Assembly (NCBI GenBank): GCA_036023115.1
Contig: JAYKKT010000088.1
Location: 3,668,501-3,732,500, forward strand
DNA: 64,000 nt
Source: Brasenia schreberi
Taxonomy: Eukaryota > Streptophyta > Magnoliopsida > Nymphaeales > Cabombaceae
Reading direction: 5' to 3'
Every line of letters begins with the position of its first letter. Within the stretch, counting starts at the first letter, position 1. Position numbers and translations under genes: made by a program. The notes beneath the pieces were generated by a model that was given only the letters and a program-made list of their open reading frames with translations, had not been told where the DNA came from and made no database searches. Positions 1 to 11,500 of this stretch are shown in pieces.

Positions 1-599
1 TGTGTGTTTTATCTACACGTACTGTATAACAAGGCATTGATTTCTCTAAGGTAGGTCTGCAAGGGCGATTAACACATATAAGTTTTTTTCTGATTTTTGC
101 TCCTGCTTGTGTTTTTCATATAGTTTATTCATATCTTATTTTGGATCCGTGTGACTGATTGGGGAATGTTTATAATTATTGCATATTAGTTTATTATGCA
201 TGTATTTCTACCACTTTTTCCAACACAGAATATCCTAGAGCTAAGGTATGTTTAAGCAACCCAAAAATTCTATTATGTTGTATGTAACATTATTACCAAT
301 CGGATTCATTTGAATTATAACAGAGTGTACTTGGGTTTCTTCTTACTTTAGGTGCATGAATATGCTTCGAGTCGATCAATCTATGCACGTTAGGCTCTTT
401 GTTCTCTGAAGCGACAGCTTTCCGTATCATTTGATTGTTGACTGCAATAACGGATACATTCTAGAGAATATCGAGTGTTGGGGACGTTATTAACGTTCAC
501 TGTTTGTCTAGAGACTATGCCCTTCCTTTATTCAAGTATATTTTGGTATAAGATGGAAAAAAATGTGAAGTAGACGAATCAAAGTTGACATAAAAATGC

Positions 600-844
600 A
601 TCACTCACATATTCACATATTTTCATCTCTCTCTCTCTCTCTATCATCGATCCATCTGTCTATCTATATATAAATATAAAATCGACATAGGAAGCCTTAA
701 CCAATTTTAACCGGCAGACTTATGTACCTCATACTCCTCTCTTTGTATAAAGCATGGGCCCCTCTCGTGAGAGAGGCCGGCCCTACATTATTATATATAT
801 ATATATATAAAGAGAGATTGGATGGCTCTCATTTCTAACAAACC

Positions 845-885
<41 letters not shown>

Positions 886-968
886 TTTCAAACACTTCTT
901 GTTAAATGATAGTCTTGCTTCCAAAAGTAAAGGGCATTCATGTGCCAAAGCTTGCAAGATCCAGTTTT

Positions 969-1000
<32 letters not shown>
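600..1000. repeat. Cluster of simple repeats
   Basis: (TC)n lies at about 626-643, (TA)n at 790-809 and 849-883, and (CA)n running into (TA)n at 968-1000. They lie inside the duplicated MYB upstream region. Open frames here that read as runs of Y, I, C and V are microsatellite artefacts. Confidence 0.9.
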
Positions 1001-1001
<1 letters not shown>

Positions 1002-1833
1002 TAAAAATAAATCTCACGTACTCACTTCATTATGGTTAAATGTTACACACTCACTTATTGGTAAAAATTCTTACTTGAGAAAATTGTCATAAAGCATTAT
1101 TTATTAATCATGATCAAGTAGAATTACATATATAAACCCCTTAACATCATAATTTCTCATTGTTACTTGTTTGCCTTTTCGATTCCTATATTTCCTCCAC
1201 GACAGATTCATCACCGACCTTGACTTATTAAAAGTATAAACAAAAAAAATTATTCAATAAGTGAGAGTAAGTAGAATTTTTATAGGAAGTTTCTTCTCCC
1301 ACCCTAATGCGTGTGTGCATTCTTATATGTGCATATGTATGCACAGACGAGTGCATTGATAGAATGAGGAATGAGTTCATCAAGATTGTTTTTCATATTT
1401 TTTAAAATACTTTTCACAAGTTTGTAAATTATATTTATGCTTCCGAAAAATAAAGAGTGAGCATGAGTGCATAGTATGACAGTAAGCAAGATCCAACCCC
1501 CCTCTCTCATATCTATATCTATATATATATAAATCTCAGTTCATATTAAACAATCCAAAACAATTTGGATCATCCGATAATAGAGATGCATTTCTAATTT
1601 ATGCTTTTTTATTTAGACTATTCATCTCTCGATTTCTAGAAATGCATGAATAATTTAGTACGAAGGAGAGTTTAGCAACTCACATTCTCTTCTTTACAAA
1701 TATATATAAAAATATATAATTGTGGGTATGTGAAGAGGAGGAAAGGTAGTACTGACGCAAAGTAGGTAAGACTGCACCTATGGGCTTTTAGGTTCACAAC
1801 GCCATTCATAGAGCATAACCGATATACTATGTA

Positions 1834-2001
1834 TAGCGGCTGCTCTACATTGAGTTGAAGTGGGGTGTCTGTTCCATCTGAAATTCAGAAAACTAATGAA
1901 AAGTTATTGGAGATGATTGAGTCCACAGCCACTGGCCACCATATATGGTTCGCCTCAACTTAAATGGTTGAATAAGCAATTCGCCTCTAGATTCACCACT
2001 G
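1834..2001. mobile_element. Degenerate hAT-type MITE
   Basis: The left edge (tagcggctgctctacattg) and right edge (tctagattcaccactg) resemble the ends of the better preserved MITEs at 54841-54988 and 49035-49286, and the interior shares the ggggtgt and aaattcagaaaa blocks. No clean 8-bp duplication is visible. The partner duplication arm lacks it at the equivalent place, so it arrived after the duplication. Confidence 0.5.
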
Positions 2002-2032
2002 CCACTGCTTATGTATATGAGAGAGAATTAAG

Positions 2033-2130
2033 TTTTTTTTTATAAAGAGGCCGAAGCCTAGCGCATGCACCCTTGAAAGCCGAACTCCCAATAGAAACGG
2101 CACCAGAGCATCCTGCCAAGAACGCTATGG
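2033..2130 (-). mobile_element. tRNA-derived SINE relic
   Basis: A T-run is followed by a segment that includes gaggccgaagcc and gccgaactcccaat, which reads on the minus strand as a tail and a decayed box B. It matches the SINE family seen at 23140-23262 and 25551-25690. It is absent from the partner duplication arm, so it is a later insertion. Confidence 0.45.
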
Positions 2131-2329
2131 ATGCAAATTAAGATTCTATTTACTCAAAACAATTGCACGAAGGCAGCACGAGACCTTATGAGTCCGAGTA
2201 AGCCGAGATGAGATAAAGTAGTGGGAGCCAAGCCAACTCACTCATGGCTAGATGATGATACTGACGACCGACGATAAGTGGACTTTTCTACTCTGCATGT
2301 GTGGGCAAACTCAACCCGGCGATCGAGGG

Positions 2330-2336
2330 TATAAAG
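2330..2336 (+). promoter_or_regulatory. TATA box of the MYB pseudogene
   Basis: TATAAAG stands about 120 bases before the former start codon, in a block (aactcaacccggcgatcg, then the TATA) that is almost identical in the partner gene. Conservation of this block between the two arms supports it as the core promoter. Confidence 0.65.
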
Positions 2337-2449
2337 TAGCACTTGCCCCATCAAAGGGCCTCGTGCTTACCAACTTTTCTTGCTTACTCTCCCCTCTCTC
2401 TCCCCCGGTTTCTGGATTGTCGCTGCTCTCTCTCTCTGTGTGTGTGAAA

Positions 2450-3215
2450 ATGGTGAAGACCAGAGTCACAGCAAGAAGTCAGTGAACAAAGGAGCTTGGA
2501 CAGCAGAGCAAGACAGAAGATTATCAGAGTACATCAGAATTCATGGCGACAAGAAATGGAGAGCTCTCCCAGCTAGAGCAGGTATCTCTCTTTCTCTCTA
2601 CCAATGGTAAACATCTCTAGTGCTTGAACTCAGATTCTTTGCTTCCTTTGCCCTGTTTAATCCTACCTTATCAACATAGAGTGCTGACGTTCAGCTGGTT
2701 TTGCCACCCTCTGTGCATTATATAATATGTTTAGAAGTGATAACTGGTGCAACCATGCATTTCTTTCTACTCTCCTGAAGCAAACGGATTCTTCAGCAAT
2801 GTATTGCTCATTGGTTTACCATGATCTTTCTAGCAAATTTTGTTCTACTCTAAAAGCACAAAACTACGCCATGGCCGGTCCCAAGCCCAAATGGAGAGTT
2901 TTGTGAGCACAAAAATCCACTGTATTAAGTTCTAAATTCCTTGAAATGGAGAGTTTTGTGAGCACAAAAATCCACTGTATTAAGTTCTAAATTCCTTGAA
3001 ATGCCGAGTTTTGTGAGCAGTGATCTTATGAAGACCTTGTGCTTGTCTGCAAAGGCATTCATTTTCCTCTGAGGTATGATGGAGTGCAGTTTTATAGGTC
3101 TTAATAGGTGCGGGAAGAGCTATTTGAGGCCAGATATTATTAAGAGGGGAACATATAATAAGAAGAAGAAGAGGAAGAAGAAGATTTGATTATGAGACTT
3201 CACAACCTTAGGGGA
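2450..3215 (+). pseudogene. R2R3-MYB pseudogene (exons 1 and 2 only)
   Basis: Exon 1 (2450-2581) and the start of exon 2 (3098 onward) align with the MYB gene at 26512-29533. The intact reading would be a plant MYB R2 repeat with its spaced Trp residues ([19 protein letters not shown]). Several lesions are visible. Exon 1 is 132 nt instead of 133: one base is lost three codons after ATG, so translation from the old start stops after 11 residues. Exon 2 has lost 21 nt between 3120 and 3121, removing the CRLRWLN segment with the third R2 Trp. Downstream an AAG-rich stretch replaces the acidic R3 start and brings stops. Homology then ends and no exon 3 is present. The splice sites (CAG/GTATCT at 2581-2582, TTTATAG/GT at 3097-3098) are still recognisable. 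A peptide opened from an upstream ATG at 2380 avoids the shift but lacks support. Confidence 0.9.
2889..3020 (+). repeat. 55-bp tandem duplication in pseudogene intron
   Basis: The segment starting aaatggagagttttgtgagc is present twice in tandem with period 55 (2889, 2944), and a partial third copy starts at 2999. The partner intron has a single copy near 28575-28635, so the duplication is specific to the pseudogene. Confidence 0.9.
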
Positions 3216-3750
3216 TGATCGATGGGATGGTGAGAACCCAGAGGGAGACAATTCCAGACAGGCAGGGACATCGGGATAATTTTCATATTTTAGTGGGAGC
3301 AAAGATCTGAACAATGGTAAAAAAGAAGTGTGTTGATAGTAAAACGGTGTGCGCATATCAATTATATACCAAATGGCTATATTTAAAAAGAAAAAAGTAA
3401 AAAAATACAAAATGTCAAGAGCCATCTATTTTTTAAAATATCAAAGAGATGAATGGTCCATTATATCAAGAAGAGTCCAAGAAAGCCATGTTCACACAGG
3501 AACTGGGTGAACATATTGTACTTAAATGATTAAATTGTTTTAAATGAAATTGTGTTCACAATAAAACTTTGAAAATTTTAATCAAGAAACTAATTTCTAC
3601 TCAAAATTATCTATCAAAAGTTACATTTTTAACATTAATAAGCAGAGTTGGTTCAGCACATCGAACTCATTTCGTGTCGACCTATTATGCTGTCCATTTG
3701 ATCCTTCCTCAACATCATTATTTGAAACAATGGGGAGGCCAGAGCCGATG

Positions 3751-3963
3751 TAGACATGACCAGTTTCGACTAATAATCGTTAATTTTTTTTTAAAAAACA
3801 AAAATTACCAAAACCGGTTGTTTGTAACTGTCAGTTCCTATTTCATAAAAAGTGAAACAAAAAACGGACCAGTTGGTCTTCAGTTTTGGGCCCAGTTCTG
3901 GTTTCAGCCTGTTTCTAGCCCGGTTGAGTTCGAGTTGAAACGGTTTGAAATTGGTCATGTCTA
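3751..3963. mobile_element. hAT-type MITE, TAGACATG family
   Basis: It starts tagacatgaccagttt and ends ggtcatgtcta, giving an imperfect terminal inverted repeat of about 13 bases. The interior is rich in ggttcggtttc motifs. The 8-bp flanks (agccgatg, gtcatatg) match only in part. It belongs to the same family as 34832-35113. Confidence 0.6.
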
Positions 3964-4319
3964 GTCATATGCATGCCCTAGTTATCGAACTCATGACCTT
4001 CAATTTGTGAATTGACATGAGCCTATTCCAAGAGGTTAACATAATTTTCTAGCATATACCTATATACTTTAATAAAATAGCTAAAACGTGCCTAAGGGAA
4101 CTAGACATGCACTGTTTGTGTTTGGCTTGTATAGCTTGATGAGACGGCTTGCATTCAGTTTGTTTAGATTATAAACCAAACCCGAATTAACAAACAGTTA
4201 AAAACTAAGCATGAATGAGCCCATCGTGTCTCCAACTGAGCCAAACGACCAGCTTAATGGATTCAAACACACCATATAGTATGAATATAGTTGTATAAAA
4301 CAGTGCTTTGATTGGACCT

Positions 4320-5415
4320 AAACATGTTCGAGTTTCGGGTTGCCTGAAACCTGGAACCGGAGCCGAACTGCCTTTTAAAACCAAGGAGAAAATATAAAAA
4401 TAAAAAAAAGAATACAAGGAACCAACAGTTTAGAACCATTATTGCTTTCGGTTTCATGGAAAGTGATGAAACCGGAACTATACTGTGATCCTTAGTTCCA
4501 GGCCTGGTTCCAACAATTCTGATTTCAGCAAGTTATTGGCTCGGTTCGGCTCCAATTGGAACCATCGGGTCAGTTCAAAACTGATCATGTCTAATCTCAT
4601 ACTCCACGTTACAAGGTGAAGGTATGCAAAGTAGAGTTGAAACTTGTCGAGTCACATCGAGTTGATGCTAGAACAAGTCGACCTAAACACACCTTGTTTT
4701 CCTTTTAGGATATCTCACATTCCGCTAACCCGTTCTAGTCCTTTTGGGTCAACACGGGCCCAACCTGAAACCCGGGTATAACTTATTAACTTACACGACC
4801 ACTTTTTTCTTTTCTCAGGATCCATGTAGAGCCCAGATTTGCAATCAAATTCGTTCTATTTGCAACACAATGATGATCCATACAAATATCAAGTACAAAT
4901 AGGAAACATGCACAAACCAATATGAGACAAACATGTCCGAAAGAGTTCGTGTTCAGGTCGAAAGTGATTAAGCAAAATGGGGACATGATTGGGTTGACCT
5001 GGTTTCGACACGAACAAAAAATGATTTGAAATAAACATGTCCTAAAATGCGAATTTCGTGCTCCTAATTTGTTGCTTTAGTGGCATAGCATGATTTAGAC
5101 ATTATAGTTTCAAACCACCCATTTTGATTTTCTTGGAATCAAGAAACAAAGCTGAATCGAGATTGGGTCGGTTTTGGTTCTGGTTTCGGTTTGAGCCTTA
5201 AATAACAGAAAAAACAAAATTAAGAAAAAATACATCAGAAGAAACAGTTTGAAATCATCAATTCCGATTTCGATTCCATTCGTGTTCCACATGAAACCAA
5301 AACTGACTTAGGTAGTCTCTATTCTGTATCCGGTTTCATCGATTCCGGTTTAAGCAAGTTCGTGACTCGGTTCGGTTCCGATTAAAACCGCCCGGACAGC
5401 TTGGAATACGGCCAT
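4320..5415. repeat. Further TAGACATG-family hAT-like relics
   Basis: One relic ends in gatcatgtcta at 4593, and its left end is eroded. A second starts tagacattatag at 5096 and fades at about 5415 (ggccatgt). Both have the family's ggttccggttt interior. Boundaries are approximate. Confidence 0.45.
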
Positions 5416-5568
5416 GTGGAAGCCCGATTCACACATGATCCTTGGTCGTGTAATTTTTGTAACAAGTGAAGGGCTCTTCAGTCATTATATCAGACCAAAA
5501 AGACCACGATCCGATTGTCTTTCTTTTGCCGCTCGGGGCTTCTGCTCGCCGGGAAATCGATCCCGGCG

Positions 5569-8500
5569 ATGGATTCCGAGCAGTCGCAGCGGCGGGGCCT
5601 CTTATTTCGGCTTTGCGCGTGGTGGCTAACTTTCATCTTAGCCCTCGTTGTCTCGACGTCCTTCGCCATTTCCGGCGGCCTCATCGCCATCCTCTTCCGG
5701 AACCCCTCCGCCCCCCTTCCGATCGCCGTCGACTCTCGTTGCAGGATCCTGTCCAGCAGTAAGTTTTCTCTCTCTTTCTCTCTCAATTTTCTACGAGATA
5801 GCACGACTTTGATCCCGTCATTTCATTGGCGCACATAAGAGAAAAGTTTATTAGATGGTTGCTGTTGGGGATAGGTTAGAGGAAATCAAGGGTTTCCTTT
5901 GAAATATTGGATCGGTTAGCGTATAAAAATTATAGGGTTTGGTTCTAGGAGATGACGTGAATACGAGTTTTTCATTTGTCAGGATTCAGACGAATCCGGT
6001 GAATATCTTGTTAGATGGCTGTGAATTGGAGATTGCATGCATGAATTCGTGGTTTCTTTGAACTTATTAGCTCTTTCTCGGTATAAAAAGTGCAACTGTT
6101 ATCAAAGGATAGAGAGAAGCCCTTGCGAGAGGGAGGTGTATGGTTGAAACGGCTGCACGTTAAAGAGAAGGAACGATCTCGGAGACTCGGCGTCTTCTCC
6201 AATCGATGTGCAGATGCCCGATTATCTGCCTAATTCGAATTAGTATCTCGTTGTTCTTCCCACTTACCTTGCAACGCGATGACGTCTTCGTGTCCCTGGA
6301 ATATCCTTTTACACTAATTGTGAAGTTGCGTCGAGTTAGTTATATACTGGGCACGAACTGTATAGTCTACCTGGTTCTAGGCGAGAGTATCTTAGGTCTA
6401 GAGACCTGATCAATCATTTTGCGTGCTTCAGAAATGAATCAAAGCGACATCCGTTGGTGTTTCCTTGCCTCTTGGAACAAAGAAATCTCCTTAAAAGATG
6501 CTTAGATAATCCTTTCAACCACTGGATGTTCTTCTTCTCCTCACCAAGAGGCTGTATCATCTCTGATCTATACGCTTGCATCTTCTGAGAACACATTATG
6601 GAGCTGGTTTGGCTCATTGTCTCATGGAGCCAAGTGTTATATAAGACTTCATAGGTAGCACGACGAATAAGTTTTTCTGCAGTTTAAGGGAAAAATGCAT
6701 TAGCTGGCAAATATAAATGAATGTTCTTTAGATTTCTGCAATTGTAAAAACACTGTTTCAGGATGAACAAGTAACATCGTGTATCATGCTTGTGTCTTGC
6801 GATTTGTTCAATTTCCATATCAGGTCACGCTTTTTGTCCTTAGGAGATAGAATGCGTCTGAGGCGGGGGTACTGTCACAGTGAATGAAGCCATCATCATG
6901 TCTCTCTTGGAAGTCCGTTAGTGCTTGATTGTGTCTTTGTTAAAGGTGATCAAAGTTCTTTTCTTGTTAGTCATGCATGTAGGAAACCAATTCACAATGT
7001 GTTAGAGATTTTCCAAGAGTGCCCATTGTTGGAAACTGAACATTGGTTGGTTCAGTGACAAGTTGTGTCTAGTTCATGTCTGAGTCGAATTTGTATTTAA
7101 AGTTAAGTATGAGTTTAGATCCCAATGGATCATATTTGATCCATTGAGAATCGGGTCATTTAAGTAGGGGTATTTGTGTAATTCAAGTTAGATTAGGGTC
7201 TAGTATAAAAACGTGTTTATCATTAGGGCTAGTGCATAGAGAAATAAACAACAAAGTGTGGCAGGCGGTAGCCATGTCTAGGCCGACCTGCAACTCCATT
7301 GTATTCTTCACTATTTGATATGAAATTCAGTTATATATTTTCTGGTATTCTCTCTTCTTTCAACATGGTATCAGAGCGGGTCTGGCCTTTTCTTGGAATC
7401 CGTGGAACAAAGAGGCCAGTGTAAATCGATTTTCATTTGTGGCGGCATAAAAAGAAGCAGAAAACAAAAGTTTTTTCGTGGATTCTCAAGTGTTTAGCCG
7501 ACCGATTCAAGCATATTTGTTCTCTGTTGGTATCTCTGCATCCTTTTCAATCTTGTTTTATTCTTTATCATGGTTGATCGTATAAGGAAACAAGAAGATT
7601 GTGAAGCAAGCTGAGTATAGTTATCAGTCAATTAGTTCTGCCCAAATTTTTTGGATGATGAAAGTGTGAAGTTGTGAAATAAATCGTGTTCAGTTATTGT
7701 GGAATCTGAATTCGTGTTTAAGATTAGCGTGAATCATCATTTTGGGGTAAGGCATATTAGCTGCCTTAGTAAATCGTTTATTCATCATAAGCTGTGAGTC
7801 GTGTGAATCCTCATTTTGAAGTATAAGCAGATCGACTGATTTGGTGAAATTCAAGATTCATTTAAAGGCTATTGTCTTGGTTATTATATCGCAAGAGACG
7901 TTTGATAGGAATCAATTGTCCCTCTTAAAATGGAAAGATTAAAGTTGGGAGATGGAAATGAACAACTTTTGTCAGACAAAGGAGAGGGGTTTCAAATTAC
8001 AAACTTAAAGTTAGACGGAAAGAACTATCTTCAATGGGCCCGATCAATAGAATTGGCTATAATGGAAAGGAGGCGCTGGGATTACTTTACAAGTGATATA
8101 CCCCAACCTCCGGTTACTGATCCACTCTACTCATGATGGCGTAAAGAGAATGCACTGGTTAGTGCATGGCTAATTCAATCTATGACACCATCGATTGACA
8201 ACACATTTATGTTCTTAGAGACTGCTAGGGATATTTGGCTTGCAGTATAGGATGCTTACGTTTAGCAGAAAAATATTGCCAAGAAATATGATATCATTGA
8301 GAAAATTAGGAAGTGCAGACAAGGAGCCAGATCAGTTAGTGAATATTATGATGAATTTAGAGGTTTATGGGAAGAGTTGCAATTCTATTCAAAGACTAAA
8401 TGCCAAAGTTATCTACTGTAACACAATAAAGAGTTTGAGGAAAGAATTTTTTTTGACCTGCTATGGGATATTTCTTCAAAGTGTGAGGCTGTAAAGAATA

Positions 8501-11500
8501 ATATTTTTAGCAGAGAAGAACTTCCTTCATTAAGTACAATTTACTCTCTTTTACTTCGGGAAGAAGACAGGAAACAGTTAGAGAAAGAAACCATGACCAG
8601 TTTAGAGAATACTCCTTTTGTGGGAAGAAATAACTCTACTCCTCAATATTCTCATGGGAGAGGAGGTTATGGACGTGGCAGGGATAGACCCTTATTTATT
8701 CCTGAAGAAAAGAACAAGTTGATTTGTTCTCATTGTGGAAAGACTAGACATACTAAAGATACATGCTTGGAATTAGTGGGCAAACCTAATTATTTTCAGA
8801 ATAGAACCAATAAAGCCTACTTCAGTGGTGATCAGAGTGGCACAACAGAAACATGGAGGGCCCAACCGGGTGATAATCAAAATAATAACAACAGTGCTAT
8901 AACTTTAGCCGATATGAAGAAGGAAATTGAGTTACTTAAATCTCGTTTTGTTGATACACATCTTCCTTCAACATCATCTCATAATGATTCCCAAGCACCA
9001 ATGGCTTATCCATTCTCCTTTATGGCTGAGGGTAATTGTAGTTTTTCCCATTCTCGAATTTGGGTTATTGATTCTGGTGCGACTGATCACATGGTCAGTA
9101 GAAGAGAGTACTTTGATAAGTATGAGATGACTCATGAACAAATTAATATTAGATTGGCAGATGGCTCACACACCCCTATAATGGGAAAATGAAGTATTGT
9201 TACTCCTTTTGGTGTACTACAAAATGTTCTCCATGTTCCTCATATTTCAGTTAATCTGTTATCAGTTTTTGCCATGACTAAAGATCTAAAATGTCGTATA
9301 ATTTTTGAATCTAGTGATGTCTATTTAAGGATCTGAGGACGGGAAGGATCTTTGGTCGGGGTAGTGTGAGAAGAGGTCTCAACCTATGCAAGGAACATAG
9401 AGGCACTGCTATGCAATCATCAGTCATCATAGAGACCCAGAAAGAAGAGTTATCACGGTGGCACCAGAGACTGAGACATTTGCCTCTATCTAAGATTAGA
9501 ATGTTATTACCAAAGTTTAGTCATTGTAATGATTTTAATTTGAGTTGTGAAACTTGTCAGAAAGCTAAACATCATCGTGTTTCCTTTCCTTTAAGTGAAG
9601 AAAGATTTTTAACTCCTTTTGAGATTATTCATTCTGACATTTGGGGACCTTGTTCTATAATTTCATTGCATGGGTACAAGTATTTTATATCATTTATTGA
9701 TGACTGCACTAGATTCACCATGATATACCTTATGAAGACTAAGGATAAGGTGAAACATATTCTTCCCATATATTGTCAATTTGTGCAAACACAATTTCAA
9801 CATAAGATCTAAGTTTTTCATAGTGATAATGGTGGTGAATTTATTTCCCAATCACTTCACTCATATTTTCTAGATCATGGGATTGTACACCAGACCTCTT
9901 GTGCGTATTCTCCTCAGCAAAATGGGGTATCTGAAAGGAAGAACAAACACATATTAGAGGTAGCTAGAACCTTGTTAATTGGATGTAATGTTCTTAAGTA
10001 TTATTGGGGAGAAGCAGTCTTGATAGCAGTTTTTCTCATCAACCGTATGTCTAGCAGAGTCCTCAATGGTGATACTCCTTTTCATTTATTATTTCCTTCC
10101 CAGAGGCAATTTCATCTACTTCCTAAAGTATTTGTATGTACTTGTTTTGTTCATATTCATCAGGGCTTAAGGGATAAGCTCGACGCAACATCGATCAAAT
10201 GTATTTTCTTAAGATACTCTTCATCTCAGAAGGGGTAAAGGTGTTATGATCCTCTTAGGAAGAAAGTCTATGTTACAATGGATGTCACTTTTCATAAAGA
10301 CTCACCATTCTATAATGTGCAGGAAGTCCCTCCATCAGATATTCAGGCTCATAAGGTGATACCGCTTCTGCCAATTGATTGGAAAGAGGAGGAAATAGTG
10401 CAACTTTCAAAGAAGAAGTGGCAGGTATATACCAAAGGTGACAGAGAGATTTGCTTTCCACAACCACCTACTACCCAGAATCCTCTACTTGAACTAGACT
10501 TGCCTCCATCACAGGCAACATCCTCAAAGTCAAACTGTGAAGAAAATGATTTACCTATTGCACTCCAGAAAGAAAAACGTCAAGTTGCAAAATACTCAAT
10601 AGAAAATATGGTGTCTTATACTAACTATCCCAGAGAATATCAAGAGTTTGTGACAAATGAAGATAATACCTATATTCCACGAACATTTGAAGAGGCACAA
10701 CTACACTCAGGATAGAAAGCAGCTATGAAAGAAGAGATTGTAGCACTTGTAATAATACATGGGAGCTAGTGGACCTACCTTCAGAGAGAAAGACAGTAGG
10801 ATGTAAATGAGTCTTCTCATTAAAGTACAAAGCTGATGGCACTATAGAGATATAAAGTGAGGCTAGTAGCCAAAGGTTACACTCGATCTTATGGTGTAGA
10901 TTATCAAGAGACATATTTTGCACGGTGGCCAAACTCAATACCGTGAGAATACTTTTGTCATTAGCAAGAAACCAAAATTGGCATCTTCTTCGCATTTGAT
11001 GTCAAAAATGCTTTCTTGCATGGAGACTTACTAGAAGAGGTATATATGGATCTTCCACCAGGCATGTCGATTCAGATACAATGAAGGTATGCTTAGATTA
11101 AACAAAGCTCAGTATGGATTAAAATAATCCCTAAGAGCATGGTTTAAGTGGAGTTCACTAAGTCTATGAAGGCTCTTTGGTTATAATCAAAGTAACTTCC
11201 CGATTACACCTTATTTTTGAAGAAAAACAAGGAAAAATAATAGCCTTGATTATTTATGTTGATGATATGGTAGTGACAGGAAATTATCATGATGAGATTT
11301 TGAATCTATGTTAAATATCATTACCTCCCGAATTCGAGATGAAACAACTTGGAAATCTTAAATATTTTCTCGATATTGAAGCTGGCGATCAAAACATGGT
11401 ATTTTTCTAGCATCCCAACGAAAATATATTCTTAATTTACTCGAAAATCGGGATGCTTGGGTGTAAACCATCTTAAGGCAGCTCCCATTGAAACAGTAAT

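Larger units (their letters stand above)
247..3215 (+). repeat. Left arm of inverted segmental duplication (MYB promoter plus exons 1-2)
   Basis: Read forward, this arm matches 28378-34622 read on the minus strand, in the same order. Clear anchors are 249-440 against 34621-34435 (about 88% by eye), 905-970 against about 31270-31345, 1075-1230 against about 30870-31020, 1690-1745 against about 29955-30005, the TATA region, exon 1, intron 1 and exon 2. Homology starts abruptly at about 247 and ends at about 3213, inside exon 2, so exon 3 is absent. The arm is roughly half the length of its partner because the partner gained minisatellites and a MITE, while this arm gained a MITE relic and a SINE. 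Confidence 0.88.
3216..5568. other. Intergenic, decayed hAT-type repeats
   Basis: No gene is supported. The stretch is dominated by degenerate blocks of ggttccggttcggttt type (3751-3963, about 4320-4593, 5096-5415) and a cgggtcgacacgaac-type block at 4735-5040 that resembles 23900-24140. These look like subterminal regions of hAT elements. Just before 5569 the sequence becomes GC-rich, consistent with the 5' UTR of the next gene. Confidence 0.6.

Noticed and set aside
2380..2610. Alternative upstream start ([12 protein letters not shown]) that would rescue MYB exon 1
   Set aside because: The leader is the 5' UTR by comparison with the partner gene, and exon 2 is destroyed anyway.
5490..5804. 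104-codon minus-strand frame over exon 1 of the membrane-protein gene
   Set aside because: Antisense shadow of a GC-rich exon, with no motif.
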